Notes: generated by a model from the letters alone, not told the origin. 64,000 bases of DNA from Calothrix sp. NIES-2100 (GCF_002368195.1 NZ_AP018178.1:1620238-1684237), one strand, 5' to 3'. Counted from the first letter of the stretch, positions 26,395-35,896 are shown. Program-made: numbers and translations.

Positions 26395-26434
26395 TAGGAT
26401 CAATGACCTATAATGCACTAGGTCATTGATCCTA
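26395..26434. promoter_or_regulatory. Perfect 16-bp inverted repeat upstream of the kinase
   Basis: TAGGATCAATGACCTA pairs with TAGGTCATTGATCCTA around TAATGCAC. It is set in a diverged copy of the dispersed element, about 125 bp before the histidine kinase. The loop side contains a TATAAT-like box. Confidence 0.75.
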
Positions 26435-26557
26435 TATATCTATAATTTTGTTCTGTTTTCTGATTTGCTCCCATCAACATTCATCTGCGCGAGTAGCAGT
26501 AAACTACAGTGAAATTACTGCGTTATCTATAAAACAAGTTTCTCGTGAAATCAGGTA

Positions 26558-27919
26558 ATGACTATTATTTCAAGCCTTTTGGGTATATTTGCTGGCATTT
26601 GCCTGTATGTTGGTCTATTACACCTGCTAATTGCTTCTGCGCGATTAAAATCTGTGCTGCACTTCTGGTTTGGGTTAACCTGCTTGCTGGGTGCTAGCTA
26701 TATCTTGGCTCTTATAGCCAAATATAAAGTCACTGATGTAGAAGATTATATAAATGCCAGAAAATTGACATCTTCCTTAGGGTTTCTTTTCACAATTGCT
26801 TATGTCTGGTTTGTGGCTTTATATACTAAATTTAAGCCAGTACGCTTACTGTTGGCACTGAATAGCCTCTACGTCATCTGCATCTTAATTAACCAAATTT
26901 TACCCACTGGAATTCTCTACTCCCAAATCAGCAGACTATCTAGCATCTCTTTGCCTTGGGGCGAACCAATTACCCACCCAGAAGGGACACTCAATCCTCT
27001 ATTCGGGTTCCAATTCTTAGCTTTAATCAGTAATGTAATTTTTACTTTTTACGCCTGTTACCGTCAATATAAACTTGGCGAAAAGCAAGCTGCACTGATT
27101 TTGGGTTTGAGTCTGGCGATTTTTGTAGGAACTGTTCAATACGATCGCCTAATGGATTTGGGAGTGTTCAAATCTCTATACCTCAGCGAATATGGATTTC
27201 TGTCCTTCGTGGTGATTATGAGTCTACGCCTGACGAAGGAGTTGATGCAAGCGGTGAAGCTACGCGAACAATTGATGGAAAGCGAACGGCTACGCAAGAT
27301 TGCTGTGGAAATTGAACGAAATCGCCTCGCCCGTGACTTACACGATTCAGTATCGCAGACGCTGTTTTCTGTGGCGACAATTGCCGAAGCTTTGCCTAGA
27401 GTGTGGAAACGCAACCCAGAAACAGCCCAACAGGGATTAGAGGAACTCGTCCAGCTCACACAAGGAGCGTTAGCAGAGATGCGGAATTTACTGCTTGAGT
27501 TGCGTCCCAATGGTTTGGCAGAAAAACTATTAGGTGAATTACTCAAGCAGTTAACCAAAGCCATTTCCGAACGGGTAAATTTTCAGATAACAACAATTGT
27601 AGAAAGCGATCGCTCTGTATCTAATGAGGTAAAGCTTGTCTTTTATCGAATTGCTCAAGAAGCACTAAATAATATTATTAAATATGCTCAAGCTACGCAA
27701 GTTTCAGTGAGTCTCTACAGCGATTCACAAAAGATAGTTTTGCGTATAAGCGATAATGGCTGTGGTTTTGACCGTAACAACATACCATCTGGTCATTTAG
27801 GGATTGCAATTATGAAAGAACGGGCTGATTCAATTGGTGCTACTTTCCATCTAGAAAGCTCTCCAGGGCAGGGAACTGAAGTTATTTTAAGTTGCAATGA
27901 AGGTCAGGTAAAGAATTAG
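26558..27919 (+). CDS. Membrane sensor histidine kinase (HisKA_3/NarL type)
   Basis: The 453-residue protein has about seven membrane segments between residues 4 and 225. A short linker helix follows, then a HisKA_3 dimerisation domain with RNRLARDLHDSVSQTLF; the phospho-accepting histidine is residue 262. The ATPase domain holds the N-box-like FYRIAQEALNNIIKYA and the G box SDNGCGFD. The 7-TM input has no recognised ligand site. The LuxR-type regulator 142 bp downstream is its likely partner. A strong inverted repeat lies upstream. It does not resemble a classical nitrate sensor, since the periplasmic loops are short. Confidence 0.9.
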   Translation: MTIISSLLGIFAGICLYVGLLHLLIASARLKSVLHFWFGLTCLLGASYILALIAKYKVTDVEDYINARKLTSSLGFLFTIAYVWFVALYTKFKPVRLLLALNSLYVICILINQILPTGILYSQISRLSSISLPWGEPITHPEGTLNPLFGFQFLALISNVIFTFYACYRQYKLGEKQAALILGLSLAIFVGTVQYDRLMDLGVFKSLYLSEYGFLSFVVIMSLRLTKELMQAVKLREQLMESERLRKIAVEIERNRLARDLHDSVSQTLFSVATIAEALPRVWKRNPETAQQGLEELVQLTQGALAEMRNLLLELRPNGLAEKLLGELLKQLTKAISERVNFQITTIVESDRSVSNEVKLVFYRIAQEALNNIIKYAQATQVSVSLYSDSQKIVLRISDNGCGFDRNNIPSGHLGIAIMKERADSIGATFHLESSPGQGTEVILSCNEGQVKN

Positions 27920-28061
27920 GAGAGACTGAATGCTATGTCAGATTACTCATTATGAAATGATATTAAGCCTTTATTAAATAAAAGTAAAAATTTTTCAGTA
28001 AAAACACGTTTAAATGAAACAATAATGTATTAAAAATGATTATAAAACCCCAAATTTATAT

Positions 28062-28709
28062 ATGGAACATGCTCAATTAGTCAAACCAATTCGTGTCGTT
28101 ACTGTTGACGATCATGAAATTATGCGGGGAGGTATTAAATTTCTCTTGCTAGCGTTTGATGATATTGAATTAGTGGGGGAAGCGCGTAATGGAGATGAAG
28201 CAGTACGTTTGTGCGAACAGCTGCAACCAAATGTAGTGCTGATGGATTTGATGATGATCGGGATGAATGGAGCAGAAGCAACAAGAGCTATCTGCAAAAA
28301 ATACCCGCAAATTCAAGTTTTAATTTTGACCAGTTTTTTTGAAAATGACTTAGTACAGCAAGCAATGCAAGCCGGAGCCATTGGCTACCTGCTCAAGGGT
28401 GTCTCGATTGATGAGTTGGCAGATACCATACGAGCCGCTGCGATCGGTCGTTCTATGTTGACACAAGAGGTTGTTCAGGCGTTGCTGCAACCGAGCAAAC
28501 CATCATCCCAAGCTGTCTATGAACTGAGCAGGCGTCAACAAGAGGTATTAACACTGCTGGCTTTAGGATTGACTAATGAAGCGATCGCTCAACGGATGAA
28601 GTTGAGTCCTTCTACTATTAGACATCATGTCAGTCAGGTACTAAATAAGTTAGGAGTAACGAACCGCACAGAGGCTGCTACCAGGGCAGTGCAAGTTGGA
28701 TGTGTTTAA
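28062..28709 (+). CDS. LuxR/NarL-family response regulator
   Basis: The 215-residue regulator has a receiver domain (about 10-125) with the acidic pair DD at 16-17, the phospho-acceptor Asp62 (VVLMDLMM) and Lys near 115 (GYLLKGV). A LuxR-type helix-turn-helix is at about 150-212 (LSRRQQEVLTLLALGLTNEAIA). It should bind DNA when phosphorylated. It follows the 7-TM kinase and is probably its partner. Its targets are unknown; the nearby hairpin elements are one candidate, without evidence. Confidence 0.93.
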   Translation: MEHAQLVKPIRVVTVDDHEIMRGGIKFLLLAFDDIELVGEARNGDEAVRLCEQLQPNVVLMDLMMIGMNGAEATRAICKKYPQIQVLILTSFFENDLVQQAMQAGAIGYLLKGVSIDELADTIRAAAIGRSMLTQEVVQALLQPSKPSSQAVYELSRRQQEVLTLLALGLTNEAIAQRMKLSPSTIRHHVSQVLNKLGVTNRTEAATRAVQVGCV

Positions 28710-28784
28710 TAGTGGTTTTTTGTAGTTAATGAAGAGATGATTGGCGAAGATTCAAAAAATCGTGCCAATGAGTATGCTCCTCGA

Positions 28785-30377
28785 TCATTCGCGGAGATTG
28801 CGCTTTCGCTGCCAATAACGTTTTTGCCTTTGAGTTTCCATGTATTCTCGCTTGAGTTGCTGGATATCGTTACCCTCAGCAAACAAACTATCTAGACCGA
28901 TAACTTCCTCTTGAGGTAAAACTCGCAAAAATTTGAAAATCTTAAATTTAGAACGAGACGTACCAGAAATAAGATACATAAAATAGCTGATGCCAATCCA
29001 GGCGATCGCACTAAATATTACCGTAAACTCACTCACCAGCAGAATACCAATAAGTTGAGCAAACAAAAGATTTGGCCCACCACCAAAAAATAACCCACCC
29101 TTTAATGAGCTTTCTTGAGTAAAAAAATCTTTAGCCCAGCTATAACTGCTAGGGTCTTGACTAAACAGCCCTACCGCTACTGTTCCCCAGATTCCACAAA
29201 CAAGATGAACAGAAATAGCACCTACTGGATCGTCAATTTCGCACTTATCTAAGATCACAGATGCATAAACAACCAGCGCCCCACCAATAAAGCCGATCAA
29301 AGCTGCACTGGGAATATTAACAAAAGCACAAGCAGCGGTAATACTCACACAACCAGCTAAAATACCGTTAATCATAAATGAGAGACTAGGTTTTTCATAA
29401 AACTGCCAAGACCAAAAAGTAGCACCCATTGCTCCCATTGCACCAGCCATGAGAGTGGTCACAATAATATGAGCTATAGCTTCGGAATTAGCTGTTAGTG
29501 TTGAGCCGGCGTTAAAACCATACCAACCAAGCCAAAGAATAAAACAACCAAGAGTTGCAGCACTGAGATTATGTGCGGGGATAGAAATGATTTTTTTGCC
29601 GTAAAAGCTTGTTCTTTGCCAAGAGCGTTTTTCGTTTGGTTGAAATTTTCTATATTTTCCTAAACGTGGCTTTAACAATACAGTTCCGATCAAAGCAGCC
29701 CAGCCACCAACTGAGTGAACTACAGTTGAACCAGCAAAATCTCTAAAACCTAGCTTGTAGAGAAAACCACCTCCCCACATCCAATGGCCTGTGATGGCAT
29801 AACTCAACACTAAGAAAAAACTGAAAATCATAAATGCAGCGAACCTAATTCTTTCCGCAACCGCTCCGGAAACAATAGTTGCAGCAGTACCAGCAAAGGT
29901 TAACTGAAAGAAAAATTTAGCACTCAGAGGAATCGCTGCCCATTTTAATGAATCAAAAATTCCTTGGTAATTGTTTTGTATTGCAGGGCTATTGTCATAA
30001 CCTTGTAATAAAAAACCTTTTGTGCCGATAAATTCATTCCCATGACCAAACATGAAACCGAAGCCTAAAATCCAGAAGGCTAAAGCAGCAATAGCAAACA
30101 CAATTAGGTTTTTGGCTAAGACAGTTATGGCATTGGCGCTGCGACAAAAGCCAGACTCTAACATAGCGAAGCCTGCGTTCATAAAGAACACTAAGCACCC
30201 AGTCAACAAAACCCACTGGGTATTATCAGCTACTTTATAACTAGCTGATGCCGAAGTTTGAGCAGCTGTAGCATGAGAGATGCAAACCAGGATGAGCAGG
30301 GTTAATACAGGTAAAACAGCATACTTTAAAAGCCGAGTTTTTTTTGACTTGGCTTTCAGGCTTTTTGGCTTAGGCAT
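28785..30377 (-). CDS. amt: Ammonium transporter, Amt family
   Basis: The 530-residue membrane protein is an Amt/MEP/Rh channel that brings ammonium or ammonia into the cell. An N-terminal signal-like segment (about 17-42) precedes about eleven membrane helices. Family motifs include FFMNAGFAMLESGFCRSANA, GHWMWGGGFLYKLGFRDFAGS and TVVHSVGGWAALIG. The cytoplasmic tail (about 465-530) is longer and more basic than in classical AmtB. No glnB/glnK gene is adjacent. I looked for an NtcA site (GTA-N8-TAC) upstream and did not find a convincing one. Confidence 0.94.
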   Translation of the reverse strand: MPKPKSLKAKSKKTRLLKYAVLPVLTLLILVCISHATAAQTSASASYKVADNTQWVLLTGCLVFFMNAGFAMLESGFCRSANAITVLAKNLIVFAIAALAFWILGFGFMFGHGNEFIGTKGFLLQGYDNSPAIQNNYQGIFDSLKWAAIPLSAKFFFQLTFAGTAATIVSGAVAERIRFAAFMIFSFFLVLSYAITGHWMWGGGFLYKLGFRDFAGSTVVHSVGGWAALIGTVLLKPRLGKYRKFQPNEKRSWQRTSFYGKKIISIPAHNLSAATLGCFILWLGWYGFNAGSTLTANSEAIAHIIVTTLMAGAMGAMGATFWSWQFYEKPSLSFMINGILAGCVSITAACAFVNIPSAALIGFIGGALVVYASVILDKCEIDDPVGAISVHLVCGIWGTVAVGLFSQDPSSYSWAKDFFTQESSLKGGLFFGGGPNLLFAQLIGILLVSEFTVIFSAIAWIGISYFMYLISGTSRSKFKIFKFLRVLPQEEVIGLDSLFAEGNDIQQLKREYMETQRQKRYWQRKRNLRE

Positions 30378-30875
30378 AGAGAAAGAGCGTGTTTTGATGG
30401 TAATACCGTAGGAGTTTATGTATGACTTATTTATACTTGTATCAGAGATATTTTCAAAGTAAAACTTTTAACAAGTTTTATCCGGATTCTAGTGATTACC
30501 AAGCGATCATATATAATCAAAACTACATACTAGTAAATATTAGGACGTGTTGATAAATTTAGTAAAGTATTTTATTTTACATTAAGTTTTGGCATCTTAG
30601 GCAAAGCATAAAACTTCACAAACTCACTATGAATTTCCCGGAAACGTTGTAAATTTATCGGAAGCAGTTAGTAGCTTGATTGTGTGGAAATTTTATCTAA
30701 AGAATAAATTTGGTTATTTTTAGGTTAATTCAGGCGATTAAGCAGGGTATCAATTATCTAAAATCAATAAAAATCTAGTCTCGATTATCAAAAATTTTTA
30801 GGAAATAATCCTAAATATAAAAAAGTCTATCTGCATTATTTTAATAATCTTTATTCCCAAATAAATCCCAAAATA
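30378..30875. other. AT-rich divergent spacer between amt and a protein kinase
   Basis: The 498 bp are AT-rich with several short repeats of TTTATC/GATAAA type. It must contain two divergent promoters. I see no RNA gene or clear operator. Confidence 0.5.
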
Positions 30876-32258
30876 ATGGCAATCTTTGACTCATTCAAAT
30901 CATCAGGCTCAAAACAAGATAATTGCTTATGTATTAATTTAAAATGCCTACAGAAGCAGAAAAAAATTAATGAGAGTTATTGCCAAGATTGTGGCTCTGA
31001 TTTGCTCTTGAATGGGCGTTATCGGATAATTGATGTATTGCATCAACAAGAAATTCAAGAGTGTATGCTTTATGATGCTATTGATATGACCGATGGCGGC
31101 AAGCCCAAAGCAATCAAAGTTTTGTACACAAATAATCAAGAAGCAATATCTCGGTTTAACAGAGTGGCATATGTTGTAGTAAAACACTGGGTTCCTGGAA
31201 TTCCTCAGGTAGATCAAGGAGGATACTTCCCGATAAATTTTCCCGATCAAACAGTAGCTTATTGTTTGGTTATGGAGAAGATTGCCGGATTAAATTTACA
31301 ACAATGGCTGGAAAGTGGAAATAATCGCTCTATCACCGAAGAAAAAGTAATTTATTGGTTGGAACAACTGACTATAATTTTAGGCAATCTTCATCAAAAA
31401 AACTTCTTTCATCGTGATATCAAACCCGCAAATATCATGTTGAGAGGCAAGAATGAAGAGCTAGTATTAATTGGTATTGATGCTATCAGGTCAATCACGG
31501 CAGCTGTTGTAGAGGGAAAAAGTATCAGCAGAATTGGTACAAAGGGTTACGTCGCACCAGAGCAAGAAATAGGTCAGCCTTTACCCCAATCTGATTTTTA
31601 TGCTTTGGGCCGTACCTTTGTGCATCTGTTAACAGGTAAAGCACCAAATAATTTTGATGAAGGAGCAAATAGGAAGCTGCTTTGGCGTAACAGTATGCCA
31701 AAATTATCAAGTCCTATCGCAGATTTGATTGATAGTTTGATGGCTTGGTCTCCAGGAGATAGACCTAAAAATACAGAAGAAATTTTACAGCGCTTAGAAG
31801 AAATTAAACGCAATTTACAACTTGAAAATAAAAGTAAACAACAGCTAACCTTTAAGAAAATTGTTGGTTTGATAGTGTTTGTATTTTTGGCATTTCTGGG
31901 CTATATAGCTATTAATCCCCCAAAACCTGCAAATATCAGCCCACCAACTGCTGCTTCACCGTCAACAACTCCTTCATTAAATCCAAAATGTAAAATACGT
32001 CTGGGAAAAAGCGTACCAGAGTCAAGCGCCCTAGCCAAGGATGTGTATCAGATTTTGCAAGATCAAAAAGTTGTCAGTCAAGATCCAGAAATTCGGCAAA
32101 TTGAGGTTTTTAATGTGATTCAATCGGATTGCGACTTAAACATATATATACGTTTATCTGGCAATAAATTACTCAGTTCTAGCCTAGAAAATAAAATTAC
32201 CAACATCATCAAGAATCGCTTTGATTATGTTGGTAATATCAGAGTCATCAGGTATTAG
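30876..32258 (+). CDS. Atypical Ser/Thr protein kinase with zinc-ribbon and TM segment
   Basis: The 460-residue protein starts with a cysteine cluster (C17, C19, C24, then YCQDCG at 35-40), as in many cyanobacterial kinases. The kinase domain (about 48-315) keeps a lysine in AIKVLY (K81) and HRDIKPANIM (179-188). However, the Gly-rich loop is replaced by LHQQEIQE, and the DFG triplet by DAI (202-204). A single membrane segment lies at about 327-345, and a small C-terminal domain of about 90 residues follows, expected outside the membrane. Activity may be weak or absent. The substrate is unknown. Confidence 0.85.
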   Translation: MAIFDSFKSSGSKQDNCLCINLKCLQKQKKINESYCQDCGSDLLLNGRYRIIDVLHQQEIQECMLYDAIDMTDGGKPKAIKVLYTNNQEAISRFNRVAYVVVKHWVPGIPQVDQGGYFPINFPDQTVAYCLVMEKIAGLNLQQWLESGNNRSITEEKVIYWLEQLTIILGNLHQKNFFHRDIKPANIMLRGKNEELVLIGIDAIRSITAAVVEGKSISRIGTKGYVAPEQEIGQPLPQSDFYALGRTFVHLLTGKAPNNFDEGANRKLLWRNSMPKLSSPIADLIDSLMAWSPGDRPKNTEEILQRLEEIKRNLQLENKSKQQLTFKKIVGLIVFVFLAFLGYIAINPPKPANISPPTAASPSTTPSLNPKCKIRLGKSVPESSALAKDVYQILQDQKVVSQDPEIRQIEVFNVIQSDCDLNIYIRLSGNKLLSSSLENKITNIIKNRFDYVGNIRVIRY

Positions 32259-32441
32259 TGAACAGTGTTTCATCTTCACTCTTCTTTACTAATCCACACA
32301 ATTATAAAGATTTAATAACATCTGTGATGGCTGAAGCGATCGCCCAATTGTGAGACTTACCCTTAAAAGTATTCCCGCCAGCAGCAGGGCAGTTGTGATA
32401 CCCGAAAGCGCTACTCTAGAGGTGATAGCTTAAAATAATCT

Positions 32442-33011
32442 ATGACACCGGAAGAAATTGCGGGTACGCTAACAAAATTATTTGGGACAGCATCTGTAGG
32501 TGCGATCGCGCCTGGATCGTGGCAAGTAGAAACTGCTAATTTTCGGTTGTTAGTGCTGCTTACCGAAGATGATACTTGGTTGCGGGTTTTACTGCCCATT
32601 GTGCCAGTAGCAGCAGCACAACCATTTCTAGAACAGTTTTTAGAAGCTAACTTTGATGAGACTCAGGAAGTACGCTACGCTTTGTATCAAGGAGTCATGT
32701 GGGGAGTGTTTCAGCATAACAGCGCCACTTTGGTGAGTGCAGATTTGTCAAGTGCGATCGCTCGTCTCATAGCTTTACATGAAGCTGGTTTAAATGGTGT
32801 CTTTAATCGATTGATCGAAAATCGCATCCGACAAATTGTCCAAGCGGCAAAACAGCAAGGACAATCTCTTCAGTCCACAATGCAAAATCTCGAACGTTTT
32901 TATACAGAAGGACTACTCGGAGAAATCGAGCAAACTCAAGAGGCACGGGAACAAGTGTTAGCTGTGTGGCGGTATCAACTAGAACGTATGTGGAATGAAA
33001 TAGAAGAGTAG
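32442..33011 (+). CDS. Conserved cyanobacterial protein, YbjN/CesT-like fold possible
   Basis: The 189-residue protein has an N-terminal alpha/beta half (about 1-120) with alternating strands such as NFRLLVLL and WLRVLLPI. This pattern is reminiscent of the YbjN or secretion-chaperone (CesT-like) fold. The C-terminal half is helical and rich in Gln and Glu. No enzyme motif, signal peptide or membrane segment is seen. The next gene (DUF2358) starts 49 bp further on and may be co-transcribed. The function is unknown. Confidence 0.75.
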   Translation: MTPEEIAGTLTKLFGTASVGAIAPGSWQVETANFRLLVLLTEDDTWLRVLLPIVPVAAAQPFLEQFLEANFDETQEVRYALYQGVMWGVFQHNSATLVSADLSSAIARLIALHEAGLNGVFNRLIENRIRQIVQAAKQQGQSLQSTMQNLERFYTEGLLGEIEQTQEAREQVLAVWRYQLERMWNEIEE

Positions 33012-33059
33012 GCAATTTATAATTTGTTAGTGTGCGATCTCGCAAATATTTGGGGTGCT

Positions 33060-33449
33060 ATGGACATAATTCAAATTCTCAAAGAAGACTACCAAAGATT
33101 TCCTGTTAATCAGACTTATAGCATTTATGCACCGGATGTTTATTTTCAAGACGCTGTTTTTAAATTTCGTGGTGTTGCACTCTATAAGCTGATGATTAAT
33201 TTCATCAAGACTTTTTTTATCAATCCCCAAATGGATTTGCACGATATTCAATCTTTGGGAGATACGATTAAAACCGAGTGGACACTCAGTTGGAATAGCC
33301 CCCTACCTTGGAAACCAAGAATTTCTATATCTGGCTGGAGTGAATTACGTCTCAATCCTGAAGGTTTGATTATTTCTCACATTGATTATTGGCACTGTTC
33401 GCAGTTGGATGTGCTGAAACAACATGCATTTTCTTTAAAAAATCGTTAA
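33060..33449 (+). CDS. DUF2358 family protein
   Basis: The 129-residue protein (from the ATG at 33060) resembles DUF2358, a small SnoaL/NTF2-like family found in cyanobacteria and plants. Typical features are IYAPDVYFQDAVFKFRGVALYK near the N terminus and ISGWSELRLNPEGLI, followed by HIDYWHCSQLD. An upstream TTG at 33024 would add 12 residues, but they do not match the family. No function has been assigned. It lies just downstream of the YbjN-like gene. Confidence 0.83.
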   Translation: MDIIQILKEDYQRFPVNQTYSIYAPDVYFQDAVFKFRGVALYKLMINFIKTFFINPQMDLHDIQSLGDTIKTEWTLSWNSPLPWKPRISISGWSELRLNPEGLIISHIDYWHCSQLDVLKQHAFSLKNR

Positions 33450-33612
33450 TTAAAATACTGTCAACAGCAGAATAGGCTTTAGTTGGTTTTGATTAAACTA
33501 GAGTCAATAAACTTCTGAGCAAGCAAATATACAGATGAGTGATCGCACTTAACCCTCTGCTAGTCTTATTTATGCTACAATTGCACTACTTTTGTAGTTT
33601 TAGGAGCTAGTT

Positions 33613-34476
33613 GTGATAGTTGATGATGTTCAAGATTTTGCTGATCGCGTTAAAAAATTTTACTACTGTAGGGCAGATCTATGTGAGAAGTTGATCAACG
33701 GAAAGGTTAGCATTGAACGGGAGGACATAGATATGATGCCACCCCAGGATTATAATCCTTTTGGCAATTTGTACATTGATTCTTATGTTGTGGGTTGTAC
33801 AGCATTGGATGGTTTATCGTATATATATCAAGTACTTAACTCACCACAAAAAGCAAATATAACGCACCAAGAACGGTTCGTCTCTTTTTTACTCCACCCG
33901 AATATACAACAGGATTTAGAGCGAGTGAGTACTCCTTTCCTGAATTATTTTTTAGAAAAAGAGGGAATAGAGGAACCTTTTAGACAAGAAATTAAAAATA
34001 GATGGATAAACAATAAAGGGGATAGATGGACGGGTCAGTCTCATAGGGTTTATTGCGATCCAAGAATTGATGAAATTAAACTTGTTTACGAGGATTGCCA
34101 TAAACAGAATTCTATTCCGCCTGAAATGACTCTCAAAGATATAGAAAAGACGCTGAAGAAGTTCACATATGCTGCTTTAATTTATAAATTCTATCGTTGC
34201 GCATTTGTTCATGAGTTTAGAGCTTCTGATTATACTGCTAGTTTCAATACAGGGAAACAAATCTCTATCAGAGAGTTCGGCGGTTATATGCTACCTTCTG
34301 GGAAATTCATACAACTACATGAAGTAAAACCTCAGTTAGATGTAGGTATTGGTGTGTTAACAGAAAGTATTAGGAAAGGTGCAAGTATTGTCCATACTTT
34401 AATACTGCAAACACAATGTATAAATATTCCCAAAAACTCTACCGACCAGATAAAGCTAGAGATAAAGGCAAAATAG
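33613..34476 (+). CDS. Hypothetical protein, unknown
   Basis: I do not recognise this 287-residue protein. It begins with GTG, 6 nt after AGGAG, and TATGCTACAAT lies about 40 nt upstream as a possible -10 region. The protein is soluble, with no signal peptide or membrane segment. It is rich in aromatic and charged residues, with RFVSFLLHPNIQQDLERV and an R-C-A-F-V-H-E-F-R-A segment. The latter recalls HEPN-like or apea-like domains, but this is only an impression. Its isolation between core genes suggests an accessory gene. Confidence 0.65.
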   Translation: MIVDDVQDFADRVKKFYYCRADLCEKLINGKVSIEREDIDMMPPQDYNPFGNLYIDSYVVGCTALDGLSYIYQVLNSPQKANITHQERFVSFLLHPNIQQDLERVSTPFLNYFLEKEGIEEPFRQEIKNRWINNKGDRWTGQSHRVYCDPRIDEIKLVYEDCHKQNSIPPEMTLKDIEKTLKKFTYAALIYKFYRCAFVHEFRASDYTASFNTGKQISIREFGGYMLPSGKFIQLHEVKPQLDVGIGVLTESIRKGASIVHTLILQTQCINIPKNSTDQIKLEIKAK

Positions 34477-34723
34477 TCATGTTAGCACATCGAGTTTCTT
34501 ATCCAGTAACGAGTTTGATGCGCTGAGATTTTATAAAAAATGTGTAGACATCGCCTGGGTAATGAGCAGCTAGTTTACCCGTATGGCTTGATTCTCTGTC
34601 ACATCTATATATTGGTAAGCTTCGCCTTGAGATGTCCTGCCATAGCATTTATTCTCTTGAAACATTGATAATAGAGATAGCGTAAATAAATGTAAACAAC
34701 TCTCAGGCAGGGCAGAATTATCC

Positions 34724-35896
34724 ATGCGTGTAATTTTAATGACAGGGAAGGGTGGCGTAGGAAAAACTTCTGTAGCTGCTGCTACTGGACTCCGTTGTGC
34801 AGAACTAGGCTATCGCACACTGGTGTTGAGTACAGATCCCGCCCACTCCTTAGCGGATAGCTTTGATCTGGAACTAGGACACGCACCAAAACAGATTCGC
34901 CCAAATTTATGGGGTGCAGAACTAGATGCACTGCAAGAACTAGAAGGAAACTGGGGTGCTGTGAAGCGCTACATTACCCAAGTTCTGCAAGCCAGAGGTT
35001 TGGATGGAGTACAGGCGGAAGAATTAGCTATTTTACCAGGCATGGATGAAATTTTTGGCTTGGTGAGAATGAAACGCCATTACGATGAAGGCGAATTTGA
35101 GGTATTAATTATTGATTCAGCGCCTACAGGTACAGCATTGCGATTGCTGAGTTTACCTGAAGTTGGTGGTTGGTACATGCGCCGTTTTTACAAACCATTT
35201 CAAAACATCTCGGTAGCACTTCGCCCTCTGGTTGAACCTCTGTTTCGACCAATTGCTGGTTTTTCGCTACCAGATAAAGAAGTGATGGATGCGCCTTACG
35301 AGTTCTATGAACAAATAGAAGCTTTGGAAAAAGTACTAACTGACAATACTCAAACTTCAGTTCGCCTTGTCACCAATCCAGAAAAGATGGTGATTAAAGA
35401 ATCTCTGCGCGCTCATGCTTATTTAAGTTTATATAATGTTGCCACAGATTTAGTGGTAGCTAATCGCATCATTCCTGCCGAAGTCCAAGACCCATTTTTC
35501 CAACGCTGGAAACAAAATCAACAGCAATATCGTCAGGAAATCCATGATAATTTTCATCCTCTACCTGTGAAGGAAGTTCCACTATTTTCGGAGGAAATGT
35601 GTGGTTTGGCAGCCTTAGAAAGACTGAAGGACACACTTTACAAAGACGAAGATCCCACACAAGTTTATTACAAAGAAACAACTATCAGGGTTGTACAAGT
35701 TAATGACGAATACAGCTTAGAACTGTATTTACCTGGGATTCCCAAAAACCAAGTTAACTTGAGTAAAACAGGGGATGAATTAAATATTACTATTGGCAAT
35801 CACCGTCGTAATCTAGTATTGCCACAAGCGCTAGCAGCACTCCAACCTGCTGGTGCAAAAATGGATGAAGATTATCTGAAGATTCGGTTTGCTTAA
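34724..35896 (+). CDS. ArsA/Get3-family ATPase with alpha-crystallin-like C terminus
   Basis: The 390-residue protein has the ArsA/TRC40/Get3-type ATPase fold. The deviant P-loop GKGGVGKTS is at residues 8-16, followed by LSTDPAHSLADSF (switch I) and IDSAPTGTALRLL. The C-terminal 75 residues (about 320-390) look like a small Hsp20/alpha-crystallin strand set (YSLELYLPGIPKNQVNL), as seen in cyanobacterial and plant homologs. It lacks the Cys pair of Get3 used for zinc-mediated dimers, as far as I can see. Tail-anchored protein delivery or a metal role is uncertain. A terminator lies 55 bp after the stop. Confidence 0.9.
   Translation: MRVILMTGKGGVGKTSVAAATGLRCAELGYRTLVLSTDPAHSLADSFDLELGHAPKQIRPNLWGAELDALQELEGNWGAVKRYITQVLQARGLDGVQAEELAILPGMDEIFGLVRMKRHYDEGEFEVLIIDSAPTGTALRLLSLPEVGGWYMRRFYKPFQNISVALRPLVEPLFRPIAGFSLPDKEVMDAPYEFYEQIEALEKVLTDNTQTSVRLVTNPEKMVIKESLRAHAYLSLYNVATDLVVANRIIPAEVQDPFFQRWKQNQQQYRQEIHDNFHPLPVKEVPLFSEEMCGLAALERLKDTLYKDEDPTQVYYKETTIRVVQVNDEYSLELYLPGIPKNQVNLSKTGDELNITIGNHRRNLVLPQALAALQPAGAKMDEDYLKIRFA

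Larger units (their letters stand above)
26019..26557. other. Divergent spacer between sulfotransferase and histidine kinase
   Basis: It holds the dispersed element copy 3 (26107-26250), a short degenerate 21-bp stretch (26277-26345), a second hairpin unit (26351-26440), and the presumed promoter of the plus-strand kinase. Confidence 0.7.

Noticed and set aside
30378..30500. NtcA binding site upstream of amt
   Set aside because: No GTA-N8-TAC was found; only weak partial matches.
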